Source of the DNA: JAAXIE01 sp965204245
GTDB taxonomy: Bacteria > Chloroflexota > Dehalococcoidia > Lucifugimonadales > JAAXIE01
Assembly (NCBI GenBank): GCA_965204245.1
Contig: CBDBED010000012.1
Location: 1-64,000 of the forward strand
DNA length: 64,000 nucleotides
Direction: 5' to 3'
The translations under genes were made by a program, and so were the position numbers. The notes below the pieces were generated by a model. The model ran no database searches. It saw only the letters and a list, made by a program, of their open reading frames with translations, and was not told where the DNA came from. This document shows, piece after piece, positions 8,869-18,023 of this stretch (positions are counted from its first letter, which is position 1; every line of letters begins with the position of its first letter).

Positions 8869-10245
8869 ATGGCAGAACAACAAGGCCTGACCAGCCTCCT
8901 TTGCAGCTACGCCGCCAGACTCCAATACGAAGACCTGCCTCCCGAAGTCATCTCCACCGCCAAGCGGTTGGTGCTCGACTCTCTCGGAGCCGCCCTTGCA
9001 GGAACAACCATGGGCGACGGCTGCCGCGAGACCCTCGCAGTGGTGCGGGCATCGGGCGGCGTTCCCGAAAGCAGCGTCCTCGGCACCAGCGAGAAAACTT
9101 CCGCCGTAATGGCGGCCCTCGCCAACGGAGCAACGGTACATGCGCTGAACTACGACGCCATCGGAGCCCGGGGCGGACATCCCGGCGCTTTCGGCCTCAC
9201 AGCCCCGCTGGCTGTGGCCGAGCGTGTCGGCAACGTGAACGGCAGGGAGTTCATAGCCTCATTGGTGGCTGGTGTCGAGGTCGAAATGCGTGCCGTGGCA
9301 GCCCTAATCGAGGCAGGCGTCGACACCCGTCAGAATTTCCTCGAAGGTCAGGTGCTCAGCTACGTTGGGGCCACCCTCAGCGCAGGACGCGTCCTCCATC
9401 TGGACCCCGAACAGATGGACAGCGCCTTGGGCCTGATGCTGATGCAGGTCTCCGGAACCCGCCAAGTGGTGCTCTACGGCGACCCGCCCTCCAAGGGCAT
9501 CTATGCTGCCTTCCCCAACCAAGGCGGCGTGCTCAGCGCCCTCATGGCCAAGGAGGGGCTGGAAGGCCGGTGCCTTGCCATTGAAGGCCAGGCCGGCCTG
9601 TTCAACATGTTCTACAATGGCGTATACGCGCCGGAAGCCCTGCGCGACGGCTTGGGTGAGCGGTTCCACATCCTTGAAACCGTCTTCAAGCCATGGGCTA
9701 CCAGCGGCATGTGCCACCCCTTCATCGATGCTGCTCTGAAATTTCGGGAAGCCCATAACATCGACCCGGACCAAGTCCAGCGCATACACCTCACAGGTCA
9801 TCCCCAGACCAAGAACTGGTTCGAGCCAGTGGAAGAACGCCGCGCCCCCACAACGGCGGCTTCAGCAGCCAACAGCATCGCCTTCAGCACCGCCAAGGCC
9901 CTCATCAACGGCGAGGTCACCTTGGCCGACTTCACCCCCGAAGGCATGGCCCAACCCGATGTCCTCAGACTCGCGCAACTTATCAACCACTCCTACGACG
10001 CATCGCTGGACCAGCGCAACGGCATCATGGAAATGTTCACCTCAGACGGCAGCCACCTGATACAGCGAGTGGACGTGCCCTTGGGCCAGCCGGACAACCC
10101 CCTCAGCGACGAGCAACTGGCCGCCAAGTTCCGCGACTGCGCATCCCACTCCCTGATGCCTCTCAGCCCACAGGCAGTGGAAAACACCATCCAGATGGTG
10201 GCCTCCTTGGAACTCCTCCCCGATGTCTCCACACTAGCCTCATGA
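8869..10245 (+). CDS. MmgE/PrpD family protein
   Basis: A member of the MmgE/PrpD family, which contains 2-methylcitrate dehydratase, cis-aconitate decarboxylase and the iminodisuccinate epimerase group. The start follows AAAGGAGACCCC. Typical features are the N-terminal helical domain with LVLDSLGAALAGTTMGDG (residues about 38-55), NGATVHALNYDAIGARGGHPGAF near 92 (the family His-x-Asp-type active-site strand), and KPWATSGMCHPFIDAAL near 268. The 458 residues match the family. It is a single gene flanked by non-related short genes. In SAR202-like genomes the family is expanded and substrates are largely unknown, so no reaction is assigned. Confidence 0.88.
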   Translation: MAEQQGLTSLLCSYAARLQYEDLPPEVISTAKRLVLDSLGAALAGTTMGDGCRETLAVVRASGGVPESSVLGTSEKTSAVMAALANGATVHALNYDAIGARGGHPGAFGLTAPLAVAERVGNVNGREFIASLVAGVEVEMRAVAALIEAGVDTRQNFLEGQVLSYVGATLSAGRVLHLDPEQMDSALGLMLMQVSGTRQVVLYGDPPSKGIYAAFPNQGGVLSALMAKEGLEGRCLAIEGQAGLFNMFYNGVYAPEALRDGLGERFHILETVFKPWATSGMCHPFIDAALKFREAHNIDPDQVQRIHLTGHPQTKNWFEPVEERRAPTTAASAANSIAFSTAKALINGEVTLADFTPEGMAQPDVLRLAQLINHSYDASLDQRNGIMEMFTSDGSHLIQRVDVPLGQPDNPLSDEQLAAKFRDCASHSLMPLSPQAVENTIQMVASLELLPDVSTLAS

Positions 10246-10303
10246 CAATGCCCGCAACTCACCTATAAAATGGCAGAAAATATCGTCCGAAGAGCCAGGG
10301 ATA

Positions 10304-10591
10304 GTGGCAGAACTGGAAGACAGGGTAGATTCCTTAGAGAAGTCTAGGGACCAAATGACACAAGGCCTGACGATGCTGGCCGAGGGTCAGGACCGTATGA
10401 TATCTACCCTGCAATCAATCGAGTCGACGCTGCACGCACACACTCTAATCCTGACTGATCACGTCACCTTGCTCGGCTCCGTGGTCTCCACGCTGCAAGC
10501 TCACTCAGGCAGGTTGGACTCTGTGGTGGCCACCCTTCAAGATCATTCCAGCAGGCTGGCGATGATCGAGTCCTACCTGTCAAGTAGGTAG
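10304..10591 (+). CDS. Small heptad-repeat coiled-coil protein
   Basis: A 95-residue protein with a GTG start that is almost entirely amphipathic helix (AELEDRVDSLEKSRDQMTQ...). Its centre shows an 11-14 residue repeat: STLHAHTLILTDHVTLLGS, STLQAHSGRLDS, ATLQDHSSRLAM. There is no signal peptide and no membrane segment. It lies 58 bp after the MmgE/PrpD stop and might be read through from it. I do not recognise a family; the pattern is like small coiled-coil proteins that oligomerise. The start codon is supported only by the frame and weakly by AGCCAGGGATA upstream. Confidence 0.5.
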   Translation: MAELEDRVDSLEKSRDQMTQGLTMLAEGQDRMISTLQSIESTLHAHTLILTDHVTLLGSVVSTLQAHSGRLDSVVATLQDHSSRLAMIESYLSSR

Positions 10592-10630
10592 TAGGGACCA
10601 GTCCCTCTCTTGTTCAGGGACCGCCCCGCC

Positions 10631-11518
10631 TTACGCCACGTTCCGGGGCTTGCGCCGCAGATGGTCCTCCGCAATCTGGTCGAAAGTGCAGAACCGAACC
10701 CCCGGGTACGATGAAACATACGCGATGATGCGCTCCAGCATCAGCAGCACCTGCGGGCGACCGCTCACGTCAGGATGTATGGTGATGGGAAACACCGCAT
10801 CGTCGTACTCCCGGTACACATAGTCGAACTGATCCCGCCACATCTGCTCAATATCCCGCGGGTTGACGAACCCATGGCTGTTGGGCGACTTCTTGATGAA
10901 CATCATCGGAGGCAGGTCGTCCAGATACCAGTTGGCGGGTATCTCCACCAGTCCCGTCTCCTGCCCTCTCTCCAAGGCCTGCATCCACGCATCGGCGGGT
11001 TGGGAGAAATCAATCTTGGTCCACCTGTCCCCCACCCGCACGTAATAGCACTCGAAGTCCTTGTGCATCAGGCTGTGGTCATACTTGATGCCATTGGACA
11101 ATAGAAGCTCGGCAGTAACGGGGCTGAACTCCCACCACGGCGCGACATACCCCGTGGGGCGCTTGCCCGTAATCTCAGTGATGAGGTCGATGCACCGGTT
11201 GAGCACCGCCTCTTCCTGCTCCCGTGTCATGGCAATGGGGTTCTCATGGGAATACCCGTGCAGCCCGATCTCGTGGCCGTCGTCCACGATCATCTCCACC
11301 TCGGGGCGAAACGTCTCAATCGAGTGGCCGGGAATAAACCAAGTGGTCGTGAGGCCAAACTTGCGGAACAGCTTCAGCAGCCGCGGCGTTCCCACCTCTC
11401 CCGCAAACAGGCCCCGGGATATATCGTCGGGCGAGTCCTCGCCACCATAGGAGCCCAGCCACCCAGCCACGGCATCAAGGTCAACTCCAATGGCACAGCG
11501 AATGTCTTTGTCGGCCAT
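10631..11518 (-). CDS. Polysaccharide deacetylase-family hydrolase (PuuE-like)
   Basis: A NodB-homology carbohydrate esterase 4 fold of the cofactor-poor, PuuE/allantoinase-like branch. GAGGAGGACACC precedes the ATG. Visible motifs are IGVDLDAVAGWLG near residue 10 (first Asp), TTTWFIPGHSIETFRPEVEM near 52, and DDGHEIGLHGYSHENP near 80, which gives the His-x3-His metal pair (H86, H90). APWWEFSP near 125 and FPITIHPDVSGRP near 245 (catalytic His region) follow. Such proteins act on small amides or N-acetylated sugars. It starts 27 bp after the stop of the molybdenum hydroxylase large subunit, so the two are almost certainly one operon; the pairing suggests a shared purine- or heterocycle-degradation route, but this is inference. 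Confidence 0.87.
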   Translation of the reverse strand: MADKDIRCAIGVDLDAVAGWLGSYGGEDSPDDISRGLFAGEVGTPRLLKLFRKFGLTTTWFIPGHSIETFRPEVEMIVDDGHEIGLHGYSHENPIAMTREQEEAVLNRCIDLITEITGKRPTGYVAPWWEFSPVTAELLLSNGIKYDHSLMHKDFECYYVRVGDRWTKIDFSQPADAWMQALERGQETGLVEIPANWYLDDLPPMMFIKKSPNSHGFVNPRDIEQMWRDQFDYVYREYDDAVFPITIHPDVSGRPQVLLMLERIIAYVSSYPGVRFCTFDQIAEDHLRRKPRNVA

Positions 11519-11545
11519 GGTGTCCTCCTCGCTTTCTGAGTCTGC

Positions 11546-13906
11546 CTATTCCGAGGATTCCCTTATCAACGAACGAATACGGTCGGGACTGAGAGGCATG
11601 CGGTGTACCTGCATCTCCCCCCTATCTCCAATAGACGAAAGAGCACTGGAAACGGCATTGGAGAGGCAGGCCCCGGTAGCAACGATGCCGATCTCCCCCG
11701 CACCCTTTACCCCCAACGGGTTGAGTGGCGACGGTGCCAAGTCCATCACCTCGCACTCCACCGCAGGCACGTCCGTGCTGGTGGGGAGCAAGTAGTCCAT
11801 GAAAGTGGTGGCAAGAGGCTGGCCCTCGGAATCATACGCCAGTTCCTCAAGAATCGTCGCCCCGATGCCTTGATTGACCGAGCCCATGACCTGCCCGTTC
11901 AGCAAACGCGGGTTCACCACCGTCCCCACATCCTCCACCACCACGTATCTCAGGATTTCCATGGCACCCGTCTCAGGATCAATCGCAACGTGCGCCACAT
12001 GCGTCCCAAACGGATAGCACTCCTCACTGGCATGGAAATAATAGGTGTCATCCAACCCAATGTTCCCCAAATTGTGCGGGCTGACGGGCCCAGCCAACTC
12101 CAGCACCTGCCCCAGCTCAAGCAGTGACTCGCCCGAGGCAGACCCGATGCGCGACACCACGCCACCGCCGAATTGCAGCTCATCAGCCGGCACGTCCAGA
12201 TAAGCCCCCGCAATGCCTAATATCCGCTCCCGCAGCCTCTGGGCCGCCCCGTACGTCGCACTGCCCGCCATCACAGTACACCGGCTGGCATGAGTCCCTC
12301 CGCCATACGGCATATAGTCGGTCGTCCCGTGATAAACGCTGACATACTCCAAGGGGACCCCAAGCCCGTCAGCGCATATTTGCGCCATGATCGTCTCGTG
12401 GCCCTGCCCCAGAGTGGCAATCCCCAAGTAGACGGCAACCTCTCGCGGGCCCGTAACCACCACGCGAGCCCCCTCGTAGGGCATCCCGCTGCCCGTGCTC
12501 TTCACAAAGCAGGCCACGCCGACCCCATGCAGTCGCCCATCCTCGCCACGCCCCACCTGCTCCCTCAGGGCAGAATAACCAGCATTCTCCAAAGCCCGGT
12601 CCAAAACGGCAGGGTAGTCACCGCTGTCATACACCATCGGCGTATTCCCAGGCCGAGTCACCCCCACCCTGTAGGGCATGTCACTGGGCGGAATCAGGTT
12701 CTTCCGCCGCAACTCCGCAGGATCGATCCCCAGGTCCCCCGCCACAATGTCCAGCATCCGCTCCCTGAAGAAGCACGACTCATAGCGCCCCGGTGCACTG
12801 AAGGTGCCCATGCCCACCTTGTTCGTCAGCAGGCACTTCACCTCCCACCGGTAGTTCGGAATGCGGTACGGCCCCTGCAAAATGGCAACTGTGCCAATAG
12901 GCACACTCGCACCATGCGTGCGCACATACCCGCCCAGCGCCCCATACACCCGCGCCCTCATCCCCAGCAGCATCCCCTCTTTAGTCGCCGCGACCTCGAT
13001 ACGGCACAAACTCTCCCTCGACTGGTTGGCCGATGTCAGGTGCTCCCGCCGGTCTTCAATCCACTTCACCGGACGCCCCACCTTCATCGAGGCAAAGGGG
13101 ATGATGAAGTTCTCAGGATAGAACTCGCCCCGTATCCCGAACCCACCGCCCACATCCGGCTCAATGAAATGGATCCGGTGCTCCGGTATCTGCAGCAGTT
13201 CCGCCAGAACGCCCCGGTTGAAATGGGGCACCTTCGTCTCCCCCCATACCGTGACATCTCCCCTGCCCGTGTCATACGACGCTACCAGCCCCCGCGTCTC
13301 CAGCGGATTGCCTGTATGCCGGTGGCAATAGAACTCCTCCTCCCTCACATAGTCAGCGGACGCAAACGCATCATCCGTATCCCCAAGCTCCCCGGAGAAC
13401 TCATACGCCACGTTCGTGCCCTGCTCCTCGAACAGCAGCGTATCCCCCTGCAACGAGGCATGCACGTTCGCCACCGCAGCCAGTGGCTCATAGCTCACCC
13501 GCACCCGGTCCGCCGCGTCCTCCGCCACATGTCGGCTCTCAGCCACCACCACAGCGACCGGATCCCCCACATACCGCACCTTGTCCCGTGCAAACGGGTA
13601 CTGCAAAAAGCGCTCCAACCCCTCGAACGACCCACGGCGCATCGGTATCGTCCGCGGCTCCACCGCCTCCTCCAAGTCCCTGAAACTGAACACCGCCACC
13701 ACGCCCGCCATTCCTAAGGCCTCCGACGCATCAATCCCCATAATCCGCGCATGAGCATGCGGACTCCGCACAATGGCCGCATGCAGCATCCCCGGCAGCT
13801 TCACATCATCCACATACCTCGCCTTCCCAGTGAGAAAGCGAACGTCCTCCCTGCGGGCAACGGGTGCGCCGATGTAGGTGCCAACGGGTGCGGTATTGGC
13901 AACCAT
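11546..13906 (-). CDS. Xanthine dehydrogenase-family molybdopterin-binding subunit
   Basis: Full-length (786 residues) large subunit of a molybdenum hydroxylase. ATG at 13906 is preceded by AGGAG. Residues about 12-130 form the a/b hammerhead domain (TYIGAPVARREDVRFLTGKARYVDD). The molybdopterin-binding domain follows, with VGGGFGIRGEFYPE near 255 (the loop over the Mo site) and TLGQGHETIMAQI near 500. GVKGAGEIG contains Glu738, the catalytic base position of the family. It lacks adjacent FeS and FAD subunits. It is closely colinear with the partial gene at 1-2037, so the two are paralogues on the same strand 9.5 kb apart. Cotranscription with the downstream deacetylase is likely. Substrate unknown. 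Confidence 0.92.
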   Translation of the reverse strand: MVANTAPVGTYIGAPVARREDVRFLTGKARYVDDVKLPGMLHAAIVRSPHAHARIMGIDASEALGMAGVVAVFSFRDLEEAVEPRTIPMRRGSFEGLERFLQYPFARDKVRYVGDPVAVVVAESRHVAEDAADRVRVSYEPLAAVANVHASLQGDTLLFEEQGTNVAYEFSGELGDTDDAFASADYVREEEFYCHRHTGNPLETRGLVASYDTGRGDVTVWGETKVPHFNRGVLAELLQIPEHRIHFIEPDVGGGFGIRGEFYPENFIIPFASMKVGRPVKWIEDRREHLTSANQSRESLCRIEVAATKEGMLLGMRARVYGALGGYVRTHGASVPIGTVAILQGPYRIPNYRWEVKCLLTNKVGMGTFSAPGRYESCFFRERMLDIVAGDLGIDPAELRRKNLIPPSDMPYRVGVTRPGNTPMVYDSGDYPAVLDRALENAGYSALREQVGRGEDGRLHGVGVACFVKSTGSGMPYEGARVVVTGPREVAVYLGIATLGQGHETIMAQICADGLGVPLEYVSVYHGTTDYMPYGGGTHASRCTVMAGSATYGAAQRLRERILGIAGAYLDVPADELQFGGGVVSRIGSASGESLLELGQVLELAGPVSPHNLGNIGLDDTYYFHASEECYPFGTHVAHVAIDPETGAMEILRYVVVEDVGTVVNPRLLNGQVMGSVNQGIGATILEELAYDSEGQPLATTFMDYLLPTSTDVPAVECEVMDLAPSPLNPLGVKGAGEIGIVATGACLSNAVSSALSSIGDRGEMQVHRMPLSPDRIRSLIRESSE

Positions 13907-14087
13907 GTCACACTCCTAGATCAGGAGATTGGGGCCTCAGCCACCTATGGCAACGGGCACCGAAAGGCTGGTGGGAGTGTAGCACAGGCTCGAACGCAGC
14001 CCAGCTACGGAAGCGCATTGACCCCCATGCAGGGCCCAACGATAATGCGGCCAAACTCCACCTGAACGCTCCCAGAGGTGCAACGAA

Positions 14088-15218
14088 ATGACCCAGCAGC
14101 ACAGCGATTCCATGATGCGACAGGTCCAGTCCTCAGCTCTCCAGACACCCCCCGAAGGCTTCGAGCGGTGCTTCTACACCCTCTGGGGCAAGGAGGCCGA
14201 CTCCGTACTCTGGGAGACCCAGCCCATCGAGGACATCTGCGACTCCATTCTCGAGAGCAGCGGGCGGCAGGACTGGCGCAAGCTCCGACCCTTCGACATG
14301 CTGCCTGACATGGACTCCAAGACCGGCGGCGACGCCGAACTCCTCCTCTACGCCGGCGAGACCCTGCGCGTGGCCTGCCAGCGCATCGTCGGCACCCAGC
14401 AGCACTTCATGCGCGCCGGCGACTTCCAGACCATCCTCTTCCAGTTCTCCGGCAAATCCCTAGTCGAGACCAGCTTCGGCGACTACATCCTCGAACCCGG
14501 CGAGGCCCTGCTGGTCCCCGCCATGGTGGCCCACCGCTCCACCGGCAGCGAAAACTGCCGTCGCATGGTCTACTACCCTAGGGAACTCCTCCATCCCAGC
14601 ATGCAGCCCGAAGACGCCACCACCGACATCCGCCACACCGTCTACCCCAAGGGCAGCGCACCCGGCCCCGAGGAACTCCCCCAAGTGGCCATCCCCGACA
14701 CCGGCAAAATCACCGAGCGCCTCACCCATTGGGACGCCCTCCCCGGCGACGACTACATCTTCATGCGCACCTACGACTACGTGAAGGGCCGTGCCGAGAC
14801 GGGCTTCCGCACCCACAAGGTCAGCCCCTTCAACTACTACACCACCGCCCCCGACGACCCCACCCTCAAGGTGCGCACCTCCCTTCTGTGGGAGAACTCC
14901 ACCTTCCGCCAGCGCACCTACTCCAACCCCGGCAAGCAGCCCGGCGCCCACCGCGGCTACGACGAAGACGAGTTCTGGTTCCAGTTCTCTGGCCGCGTCA
15001 CCCAGATGACCGAGCATGGCCAGTACCACATGGAAGCAGGCCAGACCTCCATGGCCGAGGCCGGCATCAGCCACACCAGCCACAACGAACCCGGCGGCCT
15101 CCGCCTCACCACCTACACCAACAGACCCCTACGCATGGTAGTCGACCCCACCCAGTACCTCCGCGACACCACCTTCACCGTAGAAGAGACCATCATCAAG
15201 GGCTGGCCCGGCAAATAA
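14088..15218 (+). CDS. Predicted two-domain cupin-like protein (possibly dioxygenase-like)
   Basis: A 376-residue soluble protein that reads as two beta-barrel halves. The first runs from about residue 85 to 175 (ETLRVACQRIVGTQQHFMRAGDFQTILFQFSG...GDYILEPGEALLVPAMVAHRS). The second is around residues 290-365 (DEFWFQFSGRVTQMTEHGQYHMEAGQTSMAEAGISHTS). Both hold the GxxxLxPGEALLVPAxxxH-type cupin motif 2. This is compatible with a homogentisate dioxygenase-like or sugar-isomerase-like bicupin, but I cannot place it in a named family. AGAGGTG lies 9 bases upstream of the ATG. It is a lone plus-strand gene between convergent and divergent minus-strand genes. Metal-binding His residues exist but the complete triad could not be assigned by eye. 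Confidence 0.6.
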   Translation: MTQQHSDSMMRQVQSSALQTPPEGFERCFYTLWGKEADSVLWETQPIEDICDSILESSGRQDWRKLRPFDMLPDMDSKTGGDAELLLYAGETLRVACQRIVGTQQHFMRAGDFQTILFQFSGKSLVETSFGDYILEPGEALLVPAMVAHRSTGSENCRRMVYYPRELLHPSMQPEDATTDIRHTVYPKGSAPGPEELPQVAIPDTGKITERLTHWDALPGDDYIFMRTYDYVKGRAETGFRTHKVSPFNYYTTAPDDPTLKVRTSLLWENSTFRQRTYSNPGKQPGAHRGYDEDEFWFQFSGRVTQMTEHGQYHMEAGQTSMAEAGISHTSHNEPGGLRLTTYTNRPLRMVVDPTQYLRDTTFTVEETIIKGWPGK

Positions 15219-15220
15219 GC

Positions 15221-15256
15221 GCCCTGGATGTCCCCGATCAAGGGTCCATCCAGGGC
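15221..15256. terminator. Hairpin between convergent genes
   Basis: GCCCTGGATG at 15221-15230 is perfectly complementary to CATCCAGGGC at 15247-15256, a 10-bp stem with a 16-base loop. It lies 2 bases after the stop of the cupin-like gene and 25 bases before the 3' end of the minus-strand ARPP-1 gene, so it could end transcription in both directions. There is no clear T-run, so it may be a factor-dependent or simple bidirectional barrier. Confidence 0.5.
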
Positions 15257-15281
15257 AATGGACCAGACCTCGTTTCCCGAC

Positions 15282-16196
15282 TCAGCGGGCAAGCACGCAG
15301 GCGTGCACGATGGAGCGTTCGAGAGTCAGTGCTTGGCCCACTGCACGTCGGTTGGTGAAATGCCTCTCCACACCCAGTCCCAGTCCAGTCGAGTGCCGCG
15401 AGGCGGCCGCTCCGAAGTCCCGCATGGCTTTGAGCACCCGGTCGGCTGAGGGCCTACCGGAAAACGTCGCGGTCTCGAGGAGATATGACCGCACCAATGC
15501 AGACCAGTGGGGCTGAAGCAGTTCCGGTGCCCCAAACAGTTCCATACCCACCACCCGCGGTCCATGCGTGACCACCACTCCGCACTGTCCAGGCAGTGTA
15601 CCGGCAGAACTCAACTCGCCTGCGGCAATAGACCTCTCACGGTCTCGCTCAAACACCGAGTCCGCATCGGCCATCGCCGACGTGGGAGCCGCCACTTCAA
15701 GCTCCCCCAGAGAAGCATCTATGGAACTCCACACGTCCCCTTGGTTGCCACGTCGCGCGTGGACCGTGCCCGCCTGCTCTGCGACTGCCACGTTGGCAGC
15801 ACGCCTGACCCGGCGTGGAGTGTACGTAGCTCCGGGGCGGAAATCCGCTCGCCTTCCCCACCGCCCTGCTTCCAAGCACGAGACAGGGATTTCCATATCG
15901 CGGTTTCCGGGGATCAGAACGCTCACATTGATCGTGCGGTTCTGGTCCCCTCCAATGAACTGCTCGCCGGCAACCAGCAAAGTCGCATCCACATCCGGGT
16001 TGGAGACTTTCAAGGTAGGCACCGAGGGGTCGGGAAGCTCATGGATGATGCGCCCCGATGCAGGGCCGGTTCTGATGGTAGGTAGTTGGTTGTGCATCAG
16101 GTAGACGGGGAAAAAAGAGACCCCCAGTCGAGTGATGGGCCGGCCAATGGCCGCTGTGTCCAAGTCGACAAACGTAGCTTGTTCCGTTGCTGTCAT
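15282..16196 (-). CDS. ARPP-1 domain protein (DUF6569-like)
   Basis: A 304-residue protein recognised by the pattern ITRLGVSFFPVYL near residue 20, then TLKVSNPDVDATLLVAGEQFIGGDQNRTINVSVLIPGN near 60-100 and IPVSCLEAGRW. This is the ARPP-1 domain (ARG and rhodanese-phosphatase-superfamily-associated protein), predicted to be a ligand-binding or processing domain in conflict- or stress-related gene neighbourhoods; its chemistry is not established. The ATG at 16196 has TTTGGAGGACGA directly upstream, which decides against the longer frame to 16307. No partner typical of ARPP-1 loci (ADP-ribosylglycohydrolase, macro domain) is adjacent. It converges on the cupin gene. Confidence 0.7.
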   Translation of the reverse strand: MTATEQATFVDLDTAAIGRPITRLGVSFFPVYLMHNQLPTIRTGPASGRIIHELPDPSVPTLKVSNPDVDATLLVAGEQFIGGDQNRTINVSVLIPGNRDMEIPVSCLEAGRWGRRADFRPGATYTPRRVRRAANVAVAEQAGTVHARRGNQGDVWSSIDASLGELEVAAPTSAMADADSVFERDRERSIAAGELSSAGTLPGQCGVVVTHGPRVVGMELFGAPELLQPHWSALVRSYLLETATFSGRPSADRVLKAMRDFGAAASRHSTGLGLGVERHFTNRRAVGQALTLERSIVHACVLAR

Positions 16197-16527
16197 TCGT
16201 CCTCCAAAAGGCAAAGTGAGTCCCAGGCAAAGCCACCAGAAAACGCATCGCAGCTGCGGAGTACCGGTTGACGCATATCTGGTGCGCCAACGTGGCACAA
16301 TCGGCACGGGATCAGTGAACGTCCACGTCAGTCACGGGCGGAAGTCTTGGCCCTTTTGCTGGGTCGACCGATTACCGCCGACGCAACTCTTGTACAGATT
16401 CTAGCAGCCTCATTATTGGCTGTCAAAATTGTGCATTAAATCACATATCAGTAAAGAGAATACTGTGCAGTTGAGAAGCTTTTCACAATCATCATGTTGG
16501 TCGTCGACGCGAGACCCTAGCAAGCCC
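16197..16527. other. Intergenic region, AT-richer, no gene seen
   Basis: The 331 bases between the ARPP-1 start and the 3' end of the Rieske gene hold no convincing coding frame. Bases 16400-16480 are clearly AT-richer than their surroundings, and they probably include the promoter for the ARPP-1 gene or the terminator of the Rieske gene. No strong hairpin was found by eye. Confidence 0.4.
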
Positions 16528-17799
16528 CTACAACTCCCCCCAACTAACCCCATTCATCATCCGCGCCCAATGCCCATAGAAATTCCTATGGTTGCTCTCG
16601 CTATTCCGGAAATGGCTCTCGAACCCGCCCAACTCCTCGTTATACCCCTCGTGCCCCAGCCCCATGCCCATGTGCAGCCTCAGGCTCCGCCCCATCACCC
16701 CCTGCGCCGTCTGCGTGCACTCCTGCCAGTTGTCCATGTCGTCCTGCTCGAAGCTGCCCGAAGGACTGAACCCATACACCCCGCCCTTGCGTATCGCCTC
16801 CCGCACATCGGCAGGCGCAGCCTTGTCCACGTATGTCCAAGCCCATATCTCGATTTTGTCCGGCCCCCGCGGCTGCCAAACCCTCATGCTCCGCGACGTC
16901 GTCCGCAGGAACGAGAAGTTGGGGAATATCGTTCCCACAATGGGGTTCACCAGCGACCGTCGCGGCCCAAGCCGCTCCTCCACCTCAGGACGAATGCTCT
17001 CTTCATACTCCAAGATCGGGCCCACCGGCGGGTCCGCGCTGTCGTCCGGCCCAAACGTCAGCATGCAATGCCCGTTCTCCAGCCCCACGTTCGGCCCCTT
17101 GGGGTTCGGGTTCTTCACCCCGGACCCCGTGCTGAAGTTCGTGCGAATCGCCGACAAATGGCTCCAAGCCACATGGTAGTTGTCCCCCGCGAAGTTCTCC
17201 GCCGGGAATTTCCAGTTGCACGGCACCACCCACTTGTGCATCCCCCCAAACACCTCAACCCCACCCTCGCGACGGTCGAAAAAGTTGTCCAGATACCACT
17301 TCGCCCCACCTAGGTAGTCCGGCAGCGACGGCGCAGTGGGATCGAATGTCCCGAACACCAGCCCCTTGTAGCTGTCCACCTGCGCCACGGGAGCCAGCCC
17401 CCACTTGCTGGTATCCAACTCGTCGTAATACGCCTCCTTCAGACTGGGCACCGCAATCAGCTTCCCGTCGCTCCCATACGTCCACCCGTGATACGCGCAC
17501 ACGAAAGCCGACGCATTCCCCGCATCCGCACGGCACACCCGGTTCCCCCGGTGCCGGCACACGTTCAAAAACGCCCCTACCTTCCCATTCATATCCCGCG
17601 TCACCAGCACCGGGTCCTCCCCCATGTACGTCGAGAAAAAGTCCCCCGGATTCGGTATGGAGCTCTCATGACACAGAAACAGCCAGCAGCGGGCAAAAAT
17701 CTGCTCCAGCTCCTGCTGGTAAATCCCAGCGTCAAAAAAGACGCTGTGGTCCATGAACCCGTTCTCAGCGTCGATAAGGTGGGAAACGTTGGTGGTCAT
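16528..17799 (-). CDS. Aromatic ring-hydroxylating dioxygenase alpha subunit (Rieske)
   Basis: A 423-residue large subunit of a Rieske non-heme iron dioxygenase, the component that binds substrate and performs O2 insertion into aromatic or related rings. GGGAGGGATTGG precedes the ATG. Rieske ligands are Cys81-x-His83 (NVCRHRGNRVC) and Cys101-x2-His104 (CAYHGWTYG). The catalytic segment ENFAGDNYHVAWSH near residue 215 carries the bridging Asp and the two iron His residues. It has the classic RHO length, unlike the longer divergent Rieske protein at 6546-8027. No beta subunit or reductase is nearby, so either it is an alpha-only enzyme or the electron chain is encoded elsewhere. Confidence 0.92.
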   Translation of the reverse strand: MTTNVSHLIDAENGFMDHSVFFDAGIYQQELEQIFARCWLFLCHESSIPNPGDFFSTYMGEDPVLVTRDMNGKVGAFLNVCRHRGNRVCRADAGNASAFVCAYHGWTYGSDGKLIAVPSLKEAYYDELDTSKWGLAPVAQVDSYKGLVFGTFDPTAPSLPDYLGGAKWYLDNFFDRREGGVEVFGGMHKWVVPCNWKFPAENFAGDNYHVAWSHLSAIRTNFSTGSGVKNPNPKGPNVGLENGHCMLTFGPDDSADPPVGPILEYEESIRPEVEERLGPRRSLVNPIVGTIFPNFSFLRTTSRSMRVWQPRGPDKIEIWAWTYVDKAAPADVREAIRKGGVYGFSPSGSFEQDDMDNWQECTQTAQGVMGRSLRLHMGMGLGHEGYNEELGGFESHFRNSESNHRNFYGHWARMMNGVSWGEL

Positions 17800-18023
17800 C
17801 CAATCCCTCCCTGTATTGAGGGTCAGGCCGCGGCTTGAAAGCGCAGTATATCATCGGCGTTCCCATCCACCCCGTCACTCCACCCACACCGCTATTGCGG
17901 TGAAAGCCCCAATCCACCCGTCTACCACCAGTCCCACCAACCCATCCCCATCTTTTCCTCCAACGAACCCCACTATTCCGTTCGTCCTAAGCGAAGTCGA
18001 AGGACCCACAACCCCAAATACTC

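Noticed and set aside
10592..10630. AGGGAC repeats as a hairpin after the coiled-coil gene
   Set aside because: Pairs are short and alternative; no stable stem of more than six pairs could be drawn.
12290..13717. Plus-strand frame of 475 codons opposite the molybdenum hydroxylase gene
   Set aside because: Antisense shadow in high-GC coding DNA; Arg/Pro/His-rich, no family; the minus-strand protein is clearly real.
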